This document shows, in pieces, positions 16,665 to 26,563 of a DNA stretch of 64,000 nt. The notes under the pieces were generated by a model. That model ran no database searches, was not told where the DNA came from, and was given only the letters and a program-made list of their open reading frames with translations. This DNA is from Roseivirga sp. BDSF3-8. GTDB lineage: Bacteria > Bacteroidota > Bacteroidia > Cytophagales > Cyclobacteriaceae. The DNA lies in assembly GCF_041449215.1 (NCBI RefSeq), contig NZ_JBGNFV010000001.1:1773001-1837000 (forward strand), read 5' to 3'. Positions within the stretch are counted from its first letter, which is position 1. Each line of letters begins with the position of its first letter. The position numbers and the translations under genes were made by a program.

Positions 16665-17225
16665 TTAATCTACAAAGACGGAAATTCCTAGAGACAAATT
16701 GATATTACCCTGGTGAGCGGGTTCGACATCAATAAAATCTGCATCTATAAACACTTTTGACCTAAAGTAGGTATATCCCAGTCCGATATCAATAGCGACA
16801 TTGTCATTCACAAATACGGCTAGGCCGCCTCTAGCATTTGCTGAGAAGAGATTGGCATCTAATCCACTCCATGATTTTCCGATACCGGCACCCGCTTCAA
16901 AAAAGGGGGTCACATAACTGTCGGAAAAATAGTACCGGATGAAGGGACCTCCGAGAATGGCTATAGCATCACTGCTTTGATTTGAAGTGGAGAAATTAGA
17001 ATACCCCAAATCGGCATTTATACCCAGAATAAGGTTTTCAGCGACTACTTTTCCTACTTTGGGTGAAATAGAAATATCAAATCCTTTTGTATCACCTTCA
17101 TTTGCAATAGTAATAGGAGCTATTAAAGGAGGTAGATCCGCTAAGGAAGGTTCTGCCTTTTCCTACCTGCGCACTTGCCAGTGCAGGAATAGCCACGATG
17201 GTTAACATTAAAATAGTTTTTTCAT
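16665..17225 (-). pseudogene. Outer-membrane beta-barrel protein, frameshifted
   Basis: The intact C-terminal part (16665-17009) is a typical small barrel: GGPFIRYYFSDSYVTPFFEAG, NARGGLAVFVNDN, DIGLGYTYFRS and SLGISVFVD. Upstream the coding sense continues but in three frames. ATG at 17225 gives MKKLF then a stop. One frame over, from 17208, reads MLTIVAIPALASAQ, a clean signal peptide, followed by GRTFLSGSTSF. Another shift then leads to IANEGDTKGFDISISPKVG and into the barrel. The first break is beside a run of six A and one of four T, so a sequencing error at a homopolymer is possible. A full gene would encode about 185 residues. It lies next to another decayed outer-membrane gene. Confidence 0.7.
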
Positions 17226-17439
17226 GTTTATATGTTTAGGGTTGATTTAAAGTAAAAAAGAACATTGTAAACGGAAAAAATATTTATCAATATCATCAAC
17301 GGCCATATAGTTTTATTTATGGTTATACCGGCTTGTAATTATGTGCTACTGATTGTACCAATGCCTGATACGGACCTGAGGTCTACAGGGACTGGCAAGG
17401 CCGACGGCACTGACGAAGGTAGCATGGGCTCCATTTTAC

Positions 17440-17930
17440 TGGAACTGCGGGGTATTTTCGCCATAGTCCAGGTAAGGGGGCTGTAATAAGCAAATGTCTG
17501 GCGTATGCGCCAGTGACTGTGGGGTTGCCTACATTGAGGATATCGAAGCTTAGCTGAATGGTATTGGCCTTAGCGCCTGCTTGAAGTTGAGGTTCTGCAG
17601 AACCTTTACATTAAGCAGGTTAAACCAGGGGCTGATGGTTCCGGTGGGCATATCCGCCACTTTACTGGCTCAGGTATTCGGCCTGCTCTATTCTATATAG
17701 GCATTGAGTCTGTTCCACTGGGGGGAGGCTGAAATGACTAGGTTGCGGTCACCGTCTACGATATTGACAAGGATTATTTCTGATTCTGTTTGGGGCAGGT
17801 AGATGGGCTGATCAGGGAATATACCGCCGGGGTTCATATCACGGGCGCAGGTATAGCTAAAACGTGGCCTTGAGGGGCTTGGAAAAGGCGCTAATGGCTG
17901 TGTTAGACTTACCGTTGCGGTAGCTGAACT
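17440..17930 (-). pseudogene. Remnant of a TonB-dependent receptor C-terminus
   Basis: Reading the minus strand in shifting frames gives a chain of segments in the order found at the end of Bacteroidota TonB-dependent receptors. They are FSYRNGKSNTAIS (about 17880-17925), NPGGIFPDQPIYLPQ (17790-17838), AEYLSQ-stop-SGGYAHRN (17638-17686), ISPWFNLLNVKVLQNLNFK (17580-17636) and ANTIQLSFDILNVGN (about 17535-17580). Stops and at least two frameshifts separate them. The plug, most of the barrel and the last strand are missing. It is not expressed as a working receptor. Confidence 0.7.
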
Positions 17931-17965
17931 GCCGGCTGGGGCTATGCAGGTCTGGCCCTAAAAAA

Positions 17966-18006
17966 AATCCGCATAAAACAGCCTTGATGGGCATTTTATG
18001 CGGATT
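17966..18006 (-). terminator. Terminator of the ABC-F gene
   Basis: A perfect 13-bp stem, AATCCGCATAAAA with TTTTATGCGGATT, has a 15-base loop. On the minus strand it is followed by a T run. It lies 27 bp beyond the ABC-F stop. Confidence 0.85.
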
Positions 18007-18033
18007 AGTTGAGGTTTTTCTATTTGCCTTAAA

Positions 18034-19656
<1,623 letters not shown>

Positions 19657-19729
19657 TTAACTGCAAATGAGCGGCAAAGGTACGGATTTATAGGCAGAGA
19701 ACCAGCAGGATAGAAAGGCAATAAAAAAA

Positions 19730-19751
19730 CAGGCCTGCATATGCAGGCCTG
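19730..19751 (-). terminator. Terminator of the 19782-21407 gene
   Basis: A perfect 22-base palindrome (CAGGCCTGCAT and its inverse) is followed on the minus strand by seven T. It sits 30 bp past the gene's stop. Confidence 0.8.
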
Positions 19752-19781
19752 AATATTGTACTAGGTTTTGTAATCCGGAGA

Positions 19782-21407
19782 TTACAGGCAAGGTAAAGTG
19801 ATGGTAAGGTCGCCGGATGCGTTTACTGTGACACTGATGGTACCGTTACTGCCGTTACTGCCCCAAGAGTAGCCATTGAGGCTGACGGGGGTATTAACAA
19901 AGGCATGCAGATTTATAGGACTGCCATTCAACAATCCGCAGGCGGTGAACTGGCCACTGGCATTCGTTACTCCTAGTATATTAGTGGCACTACCAGGGAA
20001 GGTATTGTAACCAATAGCAATGCCGGCGGGGCTGGCACCATTTGAACACACCACGGTTACGTTAGTAGGGTTAACACACTGTGCACTGGTCACGTCGATA
20101 TCACCAAAGCTGCCACAGGGGGTGAATGTTCTGGATTCAAGTAAATTGCCACTAGAGTCAAAAACAAGGATAACGAGGTTACCAAGGTCGGCAGGAAGGT
20201 TACGAAGGGTGATACTCTCGGTTCCGGAAGCACCTACCGTAATATTGCGCTGAGCATATGCCGTTACTTTTTGTCCGTTAGACGCACTCCGGATCTCAAA
20301 CTTATAGGTTCCGGGGGCGGCGGTGAAGTTAAACGTCAGATCAGGGCATACGGTCCCTTTATAATCCAGGTTCCAGGTACTAAGGTGGGTTACTCTGGCA
20401 ATAGCTACCAGTTTTTGGGTCTCTTCACTACGGCGAAACTCCATGGACTGGCCTTCATTGACCCAGGCATCCCGTTCTTCATCAAAGCTCCAGAAGTCTA
20501 CGGTCATACCTTCTTTAAGGGGCTGTCCATTAGGACCGGTTGTGGTTTTCTGATCCAGTTCGAACTCAAAGTTAATGGCGTTGGAGAAGTATTTAACCTC
20601 CACCCCGTCTACCCACATATTTACATCGGTCATACCGAGGGAACGGAAGGGTACAGGGCTATCAATACTACCGATAGGCTCCTGGCCCCCTCTGGCAAAA
20701 ACATTTGGTGTGGAAAGTGGAGCAGGGGCAGCATCCATGGCAGCCGAGCTGCTTGAGGCGAAGAGGCGGCTATTGATCTGCAGGTTGTTACCTGGTATTA
20801 CCTGACGATTTGCATCCAGGAACCGCGTGCCGGCAGGAATTCTGATAGTAAAGAACTCACGACTGGCTCCCTGGGTACGTGAAATGATCTGGTTTTGAGC
20901 CTGACCGTTAAGGATAGGGAAGCTACCACTGGCTGTGCTTATCCCTTCCATCTTAGTGTCTACCTCGATCATACGTACCTCTACTGCCACCGGTTTATTA
21001 TCACTGATGATAAACGTTCTGGTCTGGGGAACAAATCCTGACGAACTGACATCTATAGAAAATGAATAGGGTAGGTTGGCTTTATCCGTAAGGGCTAGTG
21101 ATATGAGGCCATGATCGGTAGTGATACTGGCCTGTGCCTGACCGCCTGCTGTGCGTACTTGCCCGGCGGGATCATTAAGTTTAATTGTGGCTTTGTAGGG
21201 CTGGTTTGTAGCGCTTTTATCAGCATTTACGAAAGTGAGGTTGACTTTCTGCCGTAATTCGTCTGATACTGCTACCGCACTTTCCTGGGGGCCGGGCTGG
21301 CCGGATTCAGAAAAATCTTCTTCATTAAACTGGCAGCGCTGCATTAAAACAAGGGCCAGAACCATACTCATGGGTAGCACTAGCCACCTCAAAACATTCT
21401 TTCTCAT
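19782..21407 (-). CDS. Large secreted multi-beta-domain protein, unknown
   Basis: This 541-residue protein has an N-terminal hydrophobic segment (residues 8-22) followed by Cys25, but the -1 residue is Arg, so it is not a clear lipoprotein. The mature part is a chain of beta-sandwich units. A regulatory-like unit lies at about 50-150. A long middle section has WVDGVEV, then DERDAWVNEGQSMEF and THLSTWNLDY, a pattern also seen in FAM171/CILP-type extracellular proteins. Two C-terminal units contain cysteines (CPDLTFNF, CVNPTNVTVVC, CGLLNGSP). It has no T9SS tail. It is probably anchored or periplasmic, and the role is unknown. Confidence 0.65.
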   Translation of the reverse strand: MRKNVLRWLVLPMSMVLALVLMQRCQFNEEDFSESGQPGPQESAVAVSDELRQKVNLTFVNADKSATNQPYKATIKLNDPAGQVRTAGGQAQASITTDHGLISLALTDKANLPYSFSIDVSSSGFVPQTRTFIISDNKPVAVEVRMIEVDTKMEGISTASGSFPILNGQAQNQIISRTQGASREFFTIRIPAGTRFLDANRQVIPGNNLQINSRLFASSSSAAMDAAPAPLSTPNVFARGGQEPIGSIDSPVPFRSLGMTDVNMWVDGVEVKYFSNAINFEFELDQKTTTGPNGQPLKEGMTVDFWSFDEERDAWVNEGQSMEFRRSEETQKLVAIARVTHLSTWNLDYKGTVCPDLTFNFTAAPGTYKFEIRSASNGQKVTAYAQRNITVGASGTESITLRNLPADLGNLVILVFDSSGNLLESRTFTPCGSFGDIDVTSAQCVNPTNVTVVCSNGASPAGIAIGYNTFPGSATNILGVTNASGQFTACGLLNGSPINLHAFVNTPVSLNGYSWGSNGSNGTISVTVNASGDLTITLPCL

Positions 21408-21672
21408 AGCATTAAGTGAATTTGATTTTAATTACACTTAATTTACTTCAGAATAAGTAAAACATGGATTGACCTGTGACCTGAAGAGGGATATATGCAG
21501 CTATTTGCATTTTTATTCCAAAACATACACCAAAATTAAGGGTTTCCCCTTACAATTTCGGGAAACTCTTTAACGCGTTGATCTAAAGGCTTTCCACTGA
21601 TATCTGACCGTTGTTACAACGCTTACCATGGTGTATTTTATACAGTTATGCCTTATCCAAAAAAAGGTTTCC

Positions 21673-21680
21673 TATTTTTG
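21673..21680 (+). promoter_or_regulatory. Candidate -7 box directly before asnB
   Basis: TATTTTTG matches TAnnTTTG and ends 6 bases before the ATG at 21687. A transcript started from it would have almost no leader. No TTG is seen at the expected -33 place. Confidence 0.35.
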
Positions 21681-21686
21681 CCTGCT

Positions 21687-23588
21687 ATGTGTGGGATCAC
21701 CGGAATAAGAGCATTCAATGAAGTAGGCAGAGTGCATATGATTAATCTCTCCTCTGCCACGAGGGAACTAAGTTCAAGGGGACCTGATGATCAGGGGCTT
21801 TTTGATACGTACTATGTGGGGTTAGGCCACAGGCGGTTATCGATTATAGACACCAGTCATGACGGGCATCAGCCTATGTCGGATATATCGGGACGGTATA
21901 CTATCGTTTTTAACGGTGAGATATTTAACTACCGGGAGCTTCGTAAGGACCTGGAGAATAAGGGGCAGGCTTTTCAGTCTCACACTGATACTGAGGTGCT
22001 GCTATACTTATATATTAATGAAGGGAGGGGCTGCCTTGATAGACTGAATGGCTTTTTTGCCTTTGCTATTCATGATAAATCTGATGACTCGCTATTTATA
22101 GCGAGGGACCGAATGGGCATAAAGCCTCTATACTATTATGCTGATGAGGATAAGGTGGTCTTTGCCTCAGAGATTAAAAGCCTGCTTGCTTACCATATCC
22201 CCCGCTCTATTGATTTTGAATCTCTCTATCACTACCTGCAGTTAAATTATATCCCTTCTCCTCACACTATACTAAAGGATGTGTATAAGCTGGAGCCGGG
22301 ACATTATTTAACCATAGGGGGAAGGGAGATAGCCTCAGAAAGGTACTATACTGTACCATACGGGGGGGAAAGGACTAACACAGAGAGAAGCTATGAGGCA
22401 TGCCAGAGGGAACTGGTGAACCTGCTGGAGGATTCAGTATGTAAGAGGCTGGTTGCTGATGTGCCCCTTGGGGCTTTTCTGAGTGGCGGAATAGACTCTT
22501 CGGCCATCGTTTCACTCGCTTCGCGCCATGTACAGGGCCTTAATACATTTAGCATCGGGTACAGGGACGAGCCGTTTTTTGATGAGACAAAGTATGCGAA
22601 ACTGGTGGCGGATAAGTTCAGGACTGAACATACTGTATTCTCGCTGACGAATAATGATCTGTATGCGCACCTGCATGGGGTGCTGGACTACCTGGATGAG
22701 CCTTTTGCTGACTCCTCGGCTTTACCGGTGTATATTCTGAGCCGGGAAACACGGAAAATTGCCACGGTGGCGCTTTCGGGGGATGGTGCTGATGAGCTTT
22801 TTTCGGGTTATAATAAGCATATGGCTTTTTACAGGGCTGCCAAGGGGGGGCTGGCACCGGACTTAATTAAAGCGCTGCTGCCTCTGTGGAAGTTGATGCC
22901 TCAGTCCAGACAAGGGAAGCTTACTAATAGGGTGAGGCAGTTGCGCCGGTTTGCTGAGGGTATGAAGTTACCAGCTGATACACGATACTGGCGGTGGGCG
23001 ATTTTTACAGAGGAGGGGGAAGCAATGAATATGCTTTCTGAAGAGAGTAAAGGCCACCTGAACAGGGATGAAGCTCTGCAACGGCAGAAAAAACTGCTGC
23101 AGCATATAAAAAAGGGAAGGGATATAAACGAAATACTATACACGGATGTGCACCTGGTACTGCCGGATGACATGCTTGTAAAGGTGGACCGTATGTCAAT
23201 GGCTAACAGCCTTGAGGTACGGGTACCGTTTCTGGATCACAGGGTAGTGGAGTATGCTTTTGGTCTTCCTGAATCATATAAGATTGGGGCAGGAATGAAG
23301 AAGCGTATTCTTCAGGATGCATTCAGGGATATATTACCTGCTGAATTATATAAGCGACCAAAGCATGGCTTTGAGGTACCTTTATTAAAATGGTTTAGAG
23401 GGGAGCTAAGGGGGATGATTGATAATGATCTGCTGGGGGATGACTTTATAGCTGATCAGGGGATATTTAATACTGAGGCGATACAGGGTATGAAAAAACA
23501 ATTATACTCAGCTAACCCGGGAGACATACATGCGAGGGTATGGGGTATGATTGTGTTTCAATACTGGTATAAGAAATACTTTAAATAA
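21687..23588 (+). CDS. asnB: Asparagine synthase (glutamine-hydrolysing)
   Basis: I start this at ATG 21687 because it places Cys2 right after the initiator (MCGITGIR). That Cys is the nucleophile of the class II glutamine amidotransferase domain (about 1-220). An earlier ATG at 21648 would bury it. The second half has the PP-loop of the synthetase domain (LSGGIDSSAIVSL near residue 270) and a conserved C-terminus. At 633 residues it is normal for AsnB. It makes asparagine from aspartate, glutamine and ATP; some paralogues amidate sugars or peptides. It is not in an obvious sugar cluster here. Confidence 0.92.
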   Translation: MCGITGIRAFNEVGRVHMINLSSATRELSSRGPDDQGLFDTYYVGLGHRRLSIIDTSHDGHQPMSDISGRYTIVFNGEIFNYRELRKDLENKGQAFQSHTDTEVLLYLYINEGRGCLDRLNGFFAFAIHDKSDDSLFIARDRMGIKPLYYYADEDKVVFASEIKSLLAYHIPRSIDFESLYHYLQLNYIPSPHTILKDVYKLEPGHYLTIGGREIASERYYTVPYGGERTNTERSYEACQRELVNLLEDSVCKRLVADVPLGAFLSGGIDSSAIVSLASRHVQGLNTFSIGYRDEPFFDETKYAKLVADKFRTEHTVFSLTNNDLYAHLHGVLDYLDEPFADSSALPVYILSRETRKIATVALSGDGADELFSGYNKHMAFYRAAKGGLAPDLIKALLPLWKLMPQSRQGKLTNRVRQLRRFAEGMKLPADTRYWRWAIFTEEGEAMNMLSEESKGHLNRDEALQRQKKLLQHIKKGRDINEILYTDVHLVLPDDMLVKVDRMSMANSLEVRVPFLDHRVVEYAFGLPESYKIGAGMKKRILQDAFRDILPAELYKRPKHGFEVPLLKWFRGELRGMIDNDLLGDDFIADQGIFNTEAIQGMKKQLYSANPGDIHARVWGMIVFQYWYKKYFK

Positions 23589-23592
23589 AAAA

Positions 23593-23617
23593 ACCCGGAG
23601 ATCAGATGTCTCCGGGT
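23593..23617 (-). terminator. Terminator of the AT-hook-like gene
   Basis: ACCCGGAGA pairs with TCTCCGGGT around a 7-base loop. On the minus strand it is followed by seven T. It sits in the 38-bp gap between two convergent genes and may also slow asnB transcripts. Confidence 0.75.
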
Positions 23618-23626
23618 GAGGTTTGA

Positions 23627-24094
23627 TTATTTATCAAACAGGAAGTATTTGTATTTATTACCTACCTGCTGGTAACCGATCTGATTTCTTTTCTTAAGAT
23701 CAGAAGCGGCGATACGAATGGCAGCGGTTGTTTTTTCAAGGTCCAGTTTAGGCTCCTTATCTACAATCTCTGCGGCAATATCGTTAGTAATCATAGCGCC
23801 CTTTTCATCGAGCACATAAATGATTTTGCCCTTCCAGGTCAGTGATTCACTGTATTCTGAAGGTACTTTTATAGGTTTGTTAGCTTTAGAAGGACGGCCT
23901 ACCTTACCTCCTGTGGAGGTTCCGCTACTGGCAGTACTTGTGCTACCAGGTGTACGGCCTCTGCGAGGCTTCTTTTCCTTGCCGGTGGCCGGGTCGCCAC
24001 CAAAGCCAACAATTGCATTTTCGAGAGCTTCGAGCTGCTTCATAAGCTCAGCCCGCTTCTCATACAATTGGCTAAGTAAATCTTCGTTAGTCAT
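23627..24094 (-). CDS. Coiled-coil / AT-hook-like / winged-helix-like protein
   Basis: This 155-residue protein has three parts. Residues 1-30 form a short coiled coil (DLLSQLYEKRAELMKQLEAL). Residues 38-82 are a basic, Ser/Thr/Gly-rich linker with two AT-hook-like patches (KKPRRGRTPG and KVGRPSKANK). The C-terminal 70 residues resemble a small winged helix (WKGKIIYVLDEKGAMITNDIAAEIV, then RIAASDLKKRNQIGYQQVGNKYKYFL). This suggests a minor-groove DNA-binding, nucleoid-type protein. It is inferred from pattern only, with no named family. It is convergent with asnB. Confidence 0.65.
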   Translation of the reverse strand: MTNEDLLSQLYEKRAELMKQLEALENAIVGFGGDPATGKEKKPRRGRTPGSTSTASSGTSTGGKVGRPSKANKPIKVPSEYSESLTWKGKIIYVLDEKGAMITNDIAAEIVDKEPKLDLEKTTAAIRIAASDLKKRNQIGYQQVGNKYKYFLFDK

Positions 24095-24248
24095 CGGCGA
24101 AAAAATATTAAAGTATGAATGTAAATATTTCCAAAATAAAATTACTTAACACTATCAGGCCGTTAATATAATATATATTTTCTACGAACTCATAATAATT
24201 CTCGACAAGAATAGCTCTTAAGCATATATTTCTTGAAATAATATTCAT

Positions 24249-24404
24249 ATGAAAAAGCTAACACGGATAGGAATTGTTATTATTTCAGCCCTTATTTTTT
24301 TAAAAGGTTATGTTTTTTGGGGTACTAAGATTAATACTTATCCCTCTTTTACTACTTCTGCACTCTCTCATTCCAAAATAAAACGTATACACTACAACTC
24401 ATAG
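24249..24404 (+). CDS. Possible small membrane-anchored peptide (51 aa)
   Basis: ATG at 24249 opens a frame of 51 codons ending in TAG at 24404. It starts with MKKLTRIGIVIISALIFLKG, a typical basic head plus hydrophobic segment, and continues with a polar, Ser/Thr/Tyr-rich tail ending HYNS. The tail has no family I know. It could be a secreted or membrane-bound small protein, or a chance frame in an AT-rich gap. Confidence 0.3.
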   Translation: MKKLTRIGIVIISALIFLKGYVFWGTKINTYPSFTTSALSHSKIKRIHYNS

Positions 24405-24474
24405 CGATAGGACTACCGTTCATGCCGTTGGGCCTGGTGTTTTTTAAGTTACTGACATACAAATGGGTACACGT

Positions 24475-24504
24475 AAGGTTGATGCAGTATCTAATGTCAA
24501 CCTT
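24475..24504. repeat. Inverted repeat before the FAS1 gene
   Basis: AAGGTTGA and TCAACCTT lie 14 bases apart, 18 bp upstream of the ATG at 24522. It could be an operator, an mRNA hairpin, or the end of the small upstream frame. Confidence 0.5.
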
Positions 24505-24521
24505 AAAATTAAACTAATGCA

Positions 24522-26456
24522 ATGAACAAAGTCATCGACTCTTTAACACATGTCTGCACCCGGGGCTACGGGCTGGCCCTCCTGGCAGGACTATTTTTTT
24601 TGGCTTCTTGTAATGATGATAATGACTCACCATTAACTCAGGATAATGACCTGTCGGAAGTTATTGCTGAGAACCCGGAGCTATCTTCATTTGAGGCTGC
24701 TTCTGCTGATATAGAAGAGGTATCGGGACTACTGCGCGGTACTGAAAGCTACACAGTATTTGCACCGGACAATGAGGCGTTTAACACATTCCTTAACGGA
24801 AGATCACTAAATGATATCCCTGAAAACGTACTCAAAAATGTATTACTTAACCATGTAGTGGCAGGTCAGCTCCGCGCAGGTGATCTGGAGAATGGTACAC
24901 TGACTACACTTGGCGGAAGTGATATAACTGTTGCACGCCAGGGAGATTCATTTTTACTTAATGGTAACGTTCGTATACTGGCAGCAGATATTGAGGCGAG
25001 TAATGGTATTATCCATGTGGTAAATGCTGTAATGGATCATGAGGAGGATATGTCTATGGGTTCTATTGCCGAAGAGGTGGTAAACAGAGACAATCTGTCT
25101 ACTCTGGAAGCTATACTGACAAGTGGCAATTATGACGCTCTGCTGAATGCAGCATCTGATCCGTCTGCAGACCTTACTCTTTTTGCTCCGGACAATGAGG
25201 CATTTGCTAACCTGCTTATGCTATTGGATGTAGAGCTGGGCGACATTCCTACGGGTGTGGTGGAAGATATTCTGATGTATCATATCCTGGGTGAAAGTGT
25301 GATGTCTGGTGAACTGATGGATGGTACTGCAGCTACAACTATGCTGGGTGAGGATATTACTGTTATGATAGACGGCGGCATGGTAACGCTTAACCCAGGT
25401 GACTTTGCTGTGATGGTGGAGGAAGCTGATATTGAAGCGAACAATGGTGTAATCCATCAGATTGGCGGTGTACTGGTGCCTCCTTCTGTACAGAGTATAT
25501 TAGGTACTGTAGTTGAGCCTGCTTACTTCAGTAAAGATTTTACGACGCTGGTAGCAGCGGTAGTAAAAGCAGATTTGCTTGGCGCTCTGCTGGCGGCTGA
25601 TGGTGTTACGTTATTTGCGCCAACTAACCAGGCATTTGAGAATGCAGGTATTAATGTAGATGATCTTGACGGGGAAACTCTGGCAAGGGTATTAAAGTAC
25701 CATGTACTGCCTGTTAATGTTCCTGCGGGTGACCTTGTAGCTATGCTGGATGCGGACTATGAGGCTCCTGTAAACCAGGTGTCGGCACATACATTATTAG
25801 GTGATAATTATGAGCTGTACTTCAGCAGGCTGAACGGTATGTTCTACATAAATGGTGATACGAAACTGGATCCGGCTAATATTATGACAGACCAGGGAAC
25901 GGTTCATGTGCTTCCTGAAGGAGTACTGATGCCGCCTACTATGACCATAGCAGAAATCGTTCAGATGTATGCCAGTGGTGAAGCTGAAGGAACGGATGAG
26001 GATGGTGAGTTTAATGTATTGCTTGCTGCGCTCACCCGTGCTACTAATGAGGGTGGTTTTGACTTCCTGGGCGCGGTATCTAACCCTGAAGCCAACCTGA
26101 CTGTATTTGCTCCTACGGATGAGGCGTTTATGAAGCTTCTGAATATTACTAATCTTTCACAACTGGAGGATATACCTGTGGAGGTATTAACGGATGTACT
26201 GCAATACCATGTGATTATAGTACCTTTCTTTAGTGTAGATTTGCTTAACAATAATGCTCCGGCAACCCTATACTCTAGTATCTCTATCCAGGTAACCGAT
26301 AATCTGACGATTGTAGACAGGGAAGATGATAATATGGATGCGAACATTATTATTGCCGATGTAAAGGCTACTAATGGTGTGATCCATGCGATAGATAATG
26401 TGCTGCTACCTTTTGACCTGGTAGATAATGGCGGAGAAGAAGATGATGAGAATTAA
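24522..26456 (+). CDS. Lipoprotein with four FAS1 (fasciclin) domains
   Basis: This 644-residue protein has a lipobox FLASC with the lipidated Cys at residue 30. Four fasciclin domains follow, at about 40-165, 180-315, 325-470 and 480-635. Each shows a YTVFAPDNEAF-type H1 motif, a VLxxHV/VLKYHV motif and an NGVIH motif. FAS1 domains in bacteria mediate adhesion to surfaces or other cells. It is likely attached to the outer membrane and may face outward. It has its own terminator at 26492 and is followed by the histidine kinase gene. Confidence 0.9.
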   Translation: MNKVIDSLTHVCTRGYGLALLAGLFFLASCNDDNDSPLTQDNDLSEVIAENPELSSFEAASADIEEVSGLLRGTESYTVFAPDNEAFNTFLNGRSLNDIPENVLKNVLLNHVVAGQLRAGDLENGTLTTLGGSDITVARQGDSFLLNGNVRILAADIEASNGIIHVVNAVMDHEEDMSMGSIAEEVVNRDNLSTLEAILTSGNYDALLNAASDPSADLTLFAPDNEAFANLLMLLDVELGDIPTGVVEDILMYHILGESVMSGELMDGTAATTMLGEDITVMIDGGMVTLNPGDFAVMVEEADIEANNGVIHQIGGVLVPPSVQSILGTVVEPAYFSKDFTTLVAAVVKADLLGALLAADGVTLFAPTNQAFENAGINVDDLDGETLARVLKYHVLPVNVPAGDLVAMLDADYEAPVNQVSAHTLLGDNYELYFSRLNGMFYINGDTKLDPANIMTDQGTVHVLPEGVLMPPTMTIAEIVQMYASGEAEGTDEDGEFNVLLAALTRATNEGGFDFLGAVSNPEANLTVFAPTDEAFMKLLNITNLSQLEDIPVEVLTDVLQYHVIIVPFFSVDLLNNNAPATLYSSISIQVTDNLTIVDREDDNMDANIIIADVKATNGVIHAIDNVLLPFDLVDNGGEEDDEN

Positions 26457-26491
26457 GAGATCAAATTAGTGATCTATTAAAATTCATATTA

Positions 26492-26525
26492 AATAGCCCG
26501 TGCATGCGTGCGGGCTATTTTTTAT
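26492..26525 (+). terminator. Terminator of the FAS1 gene
   Basis: AATAGCCCG pairs with CGGGCTATT around a 10-base loop, followed by TTTTTT. It lies 35 bp after the stop. Confidence 0.85.
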
Positions 26526-26563
26526 ACCCAAATGGATTTACCACAGCCTGATTACTATCTGAC

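Larger units (their letters stand above)
17226..18033. other. Gap of about 800 bp holding a decayed receptor gene
   Basis: There is no intact gene here. Its right half carries the TonB-dependent receptor remnant listed separately, and the far right carries the terminator of the ABC-F gene. The left part (17226-17340) is AT-rich upstream DNA of the broken barrel gene. Confidence 0.6.
24095..24521. other. AT-rich intergenic region with a short frame and a hairpin
   Basis: About 430 bp holds a possible 51-codon gene (24249-24404, listed) and an inverted repeat (24475-24504, listed). The left part is very AT-rich (TTAATATAATATATATTTTC) and could contain promoters for both directions. Nothing else is recognised. 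Confidence 0.45.
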
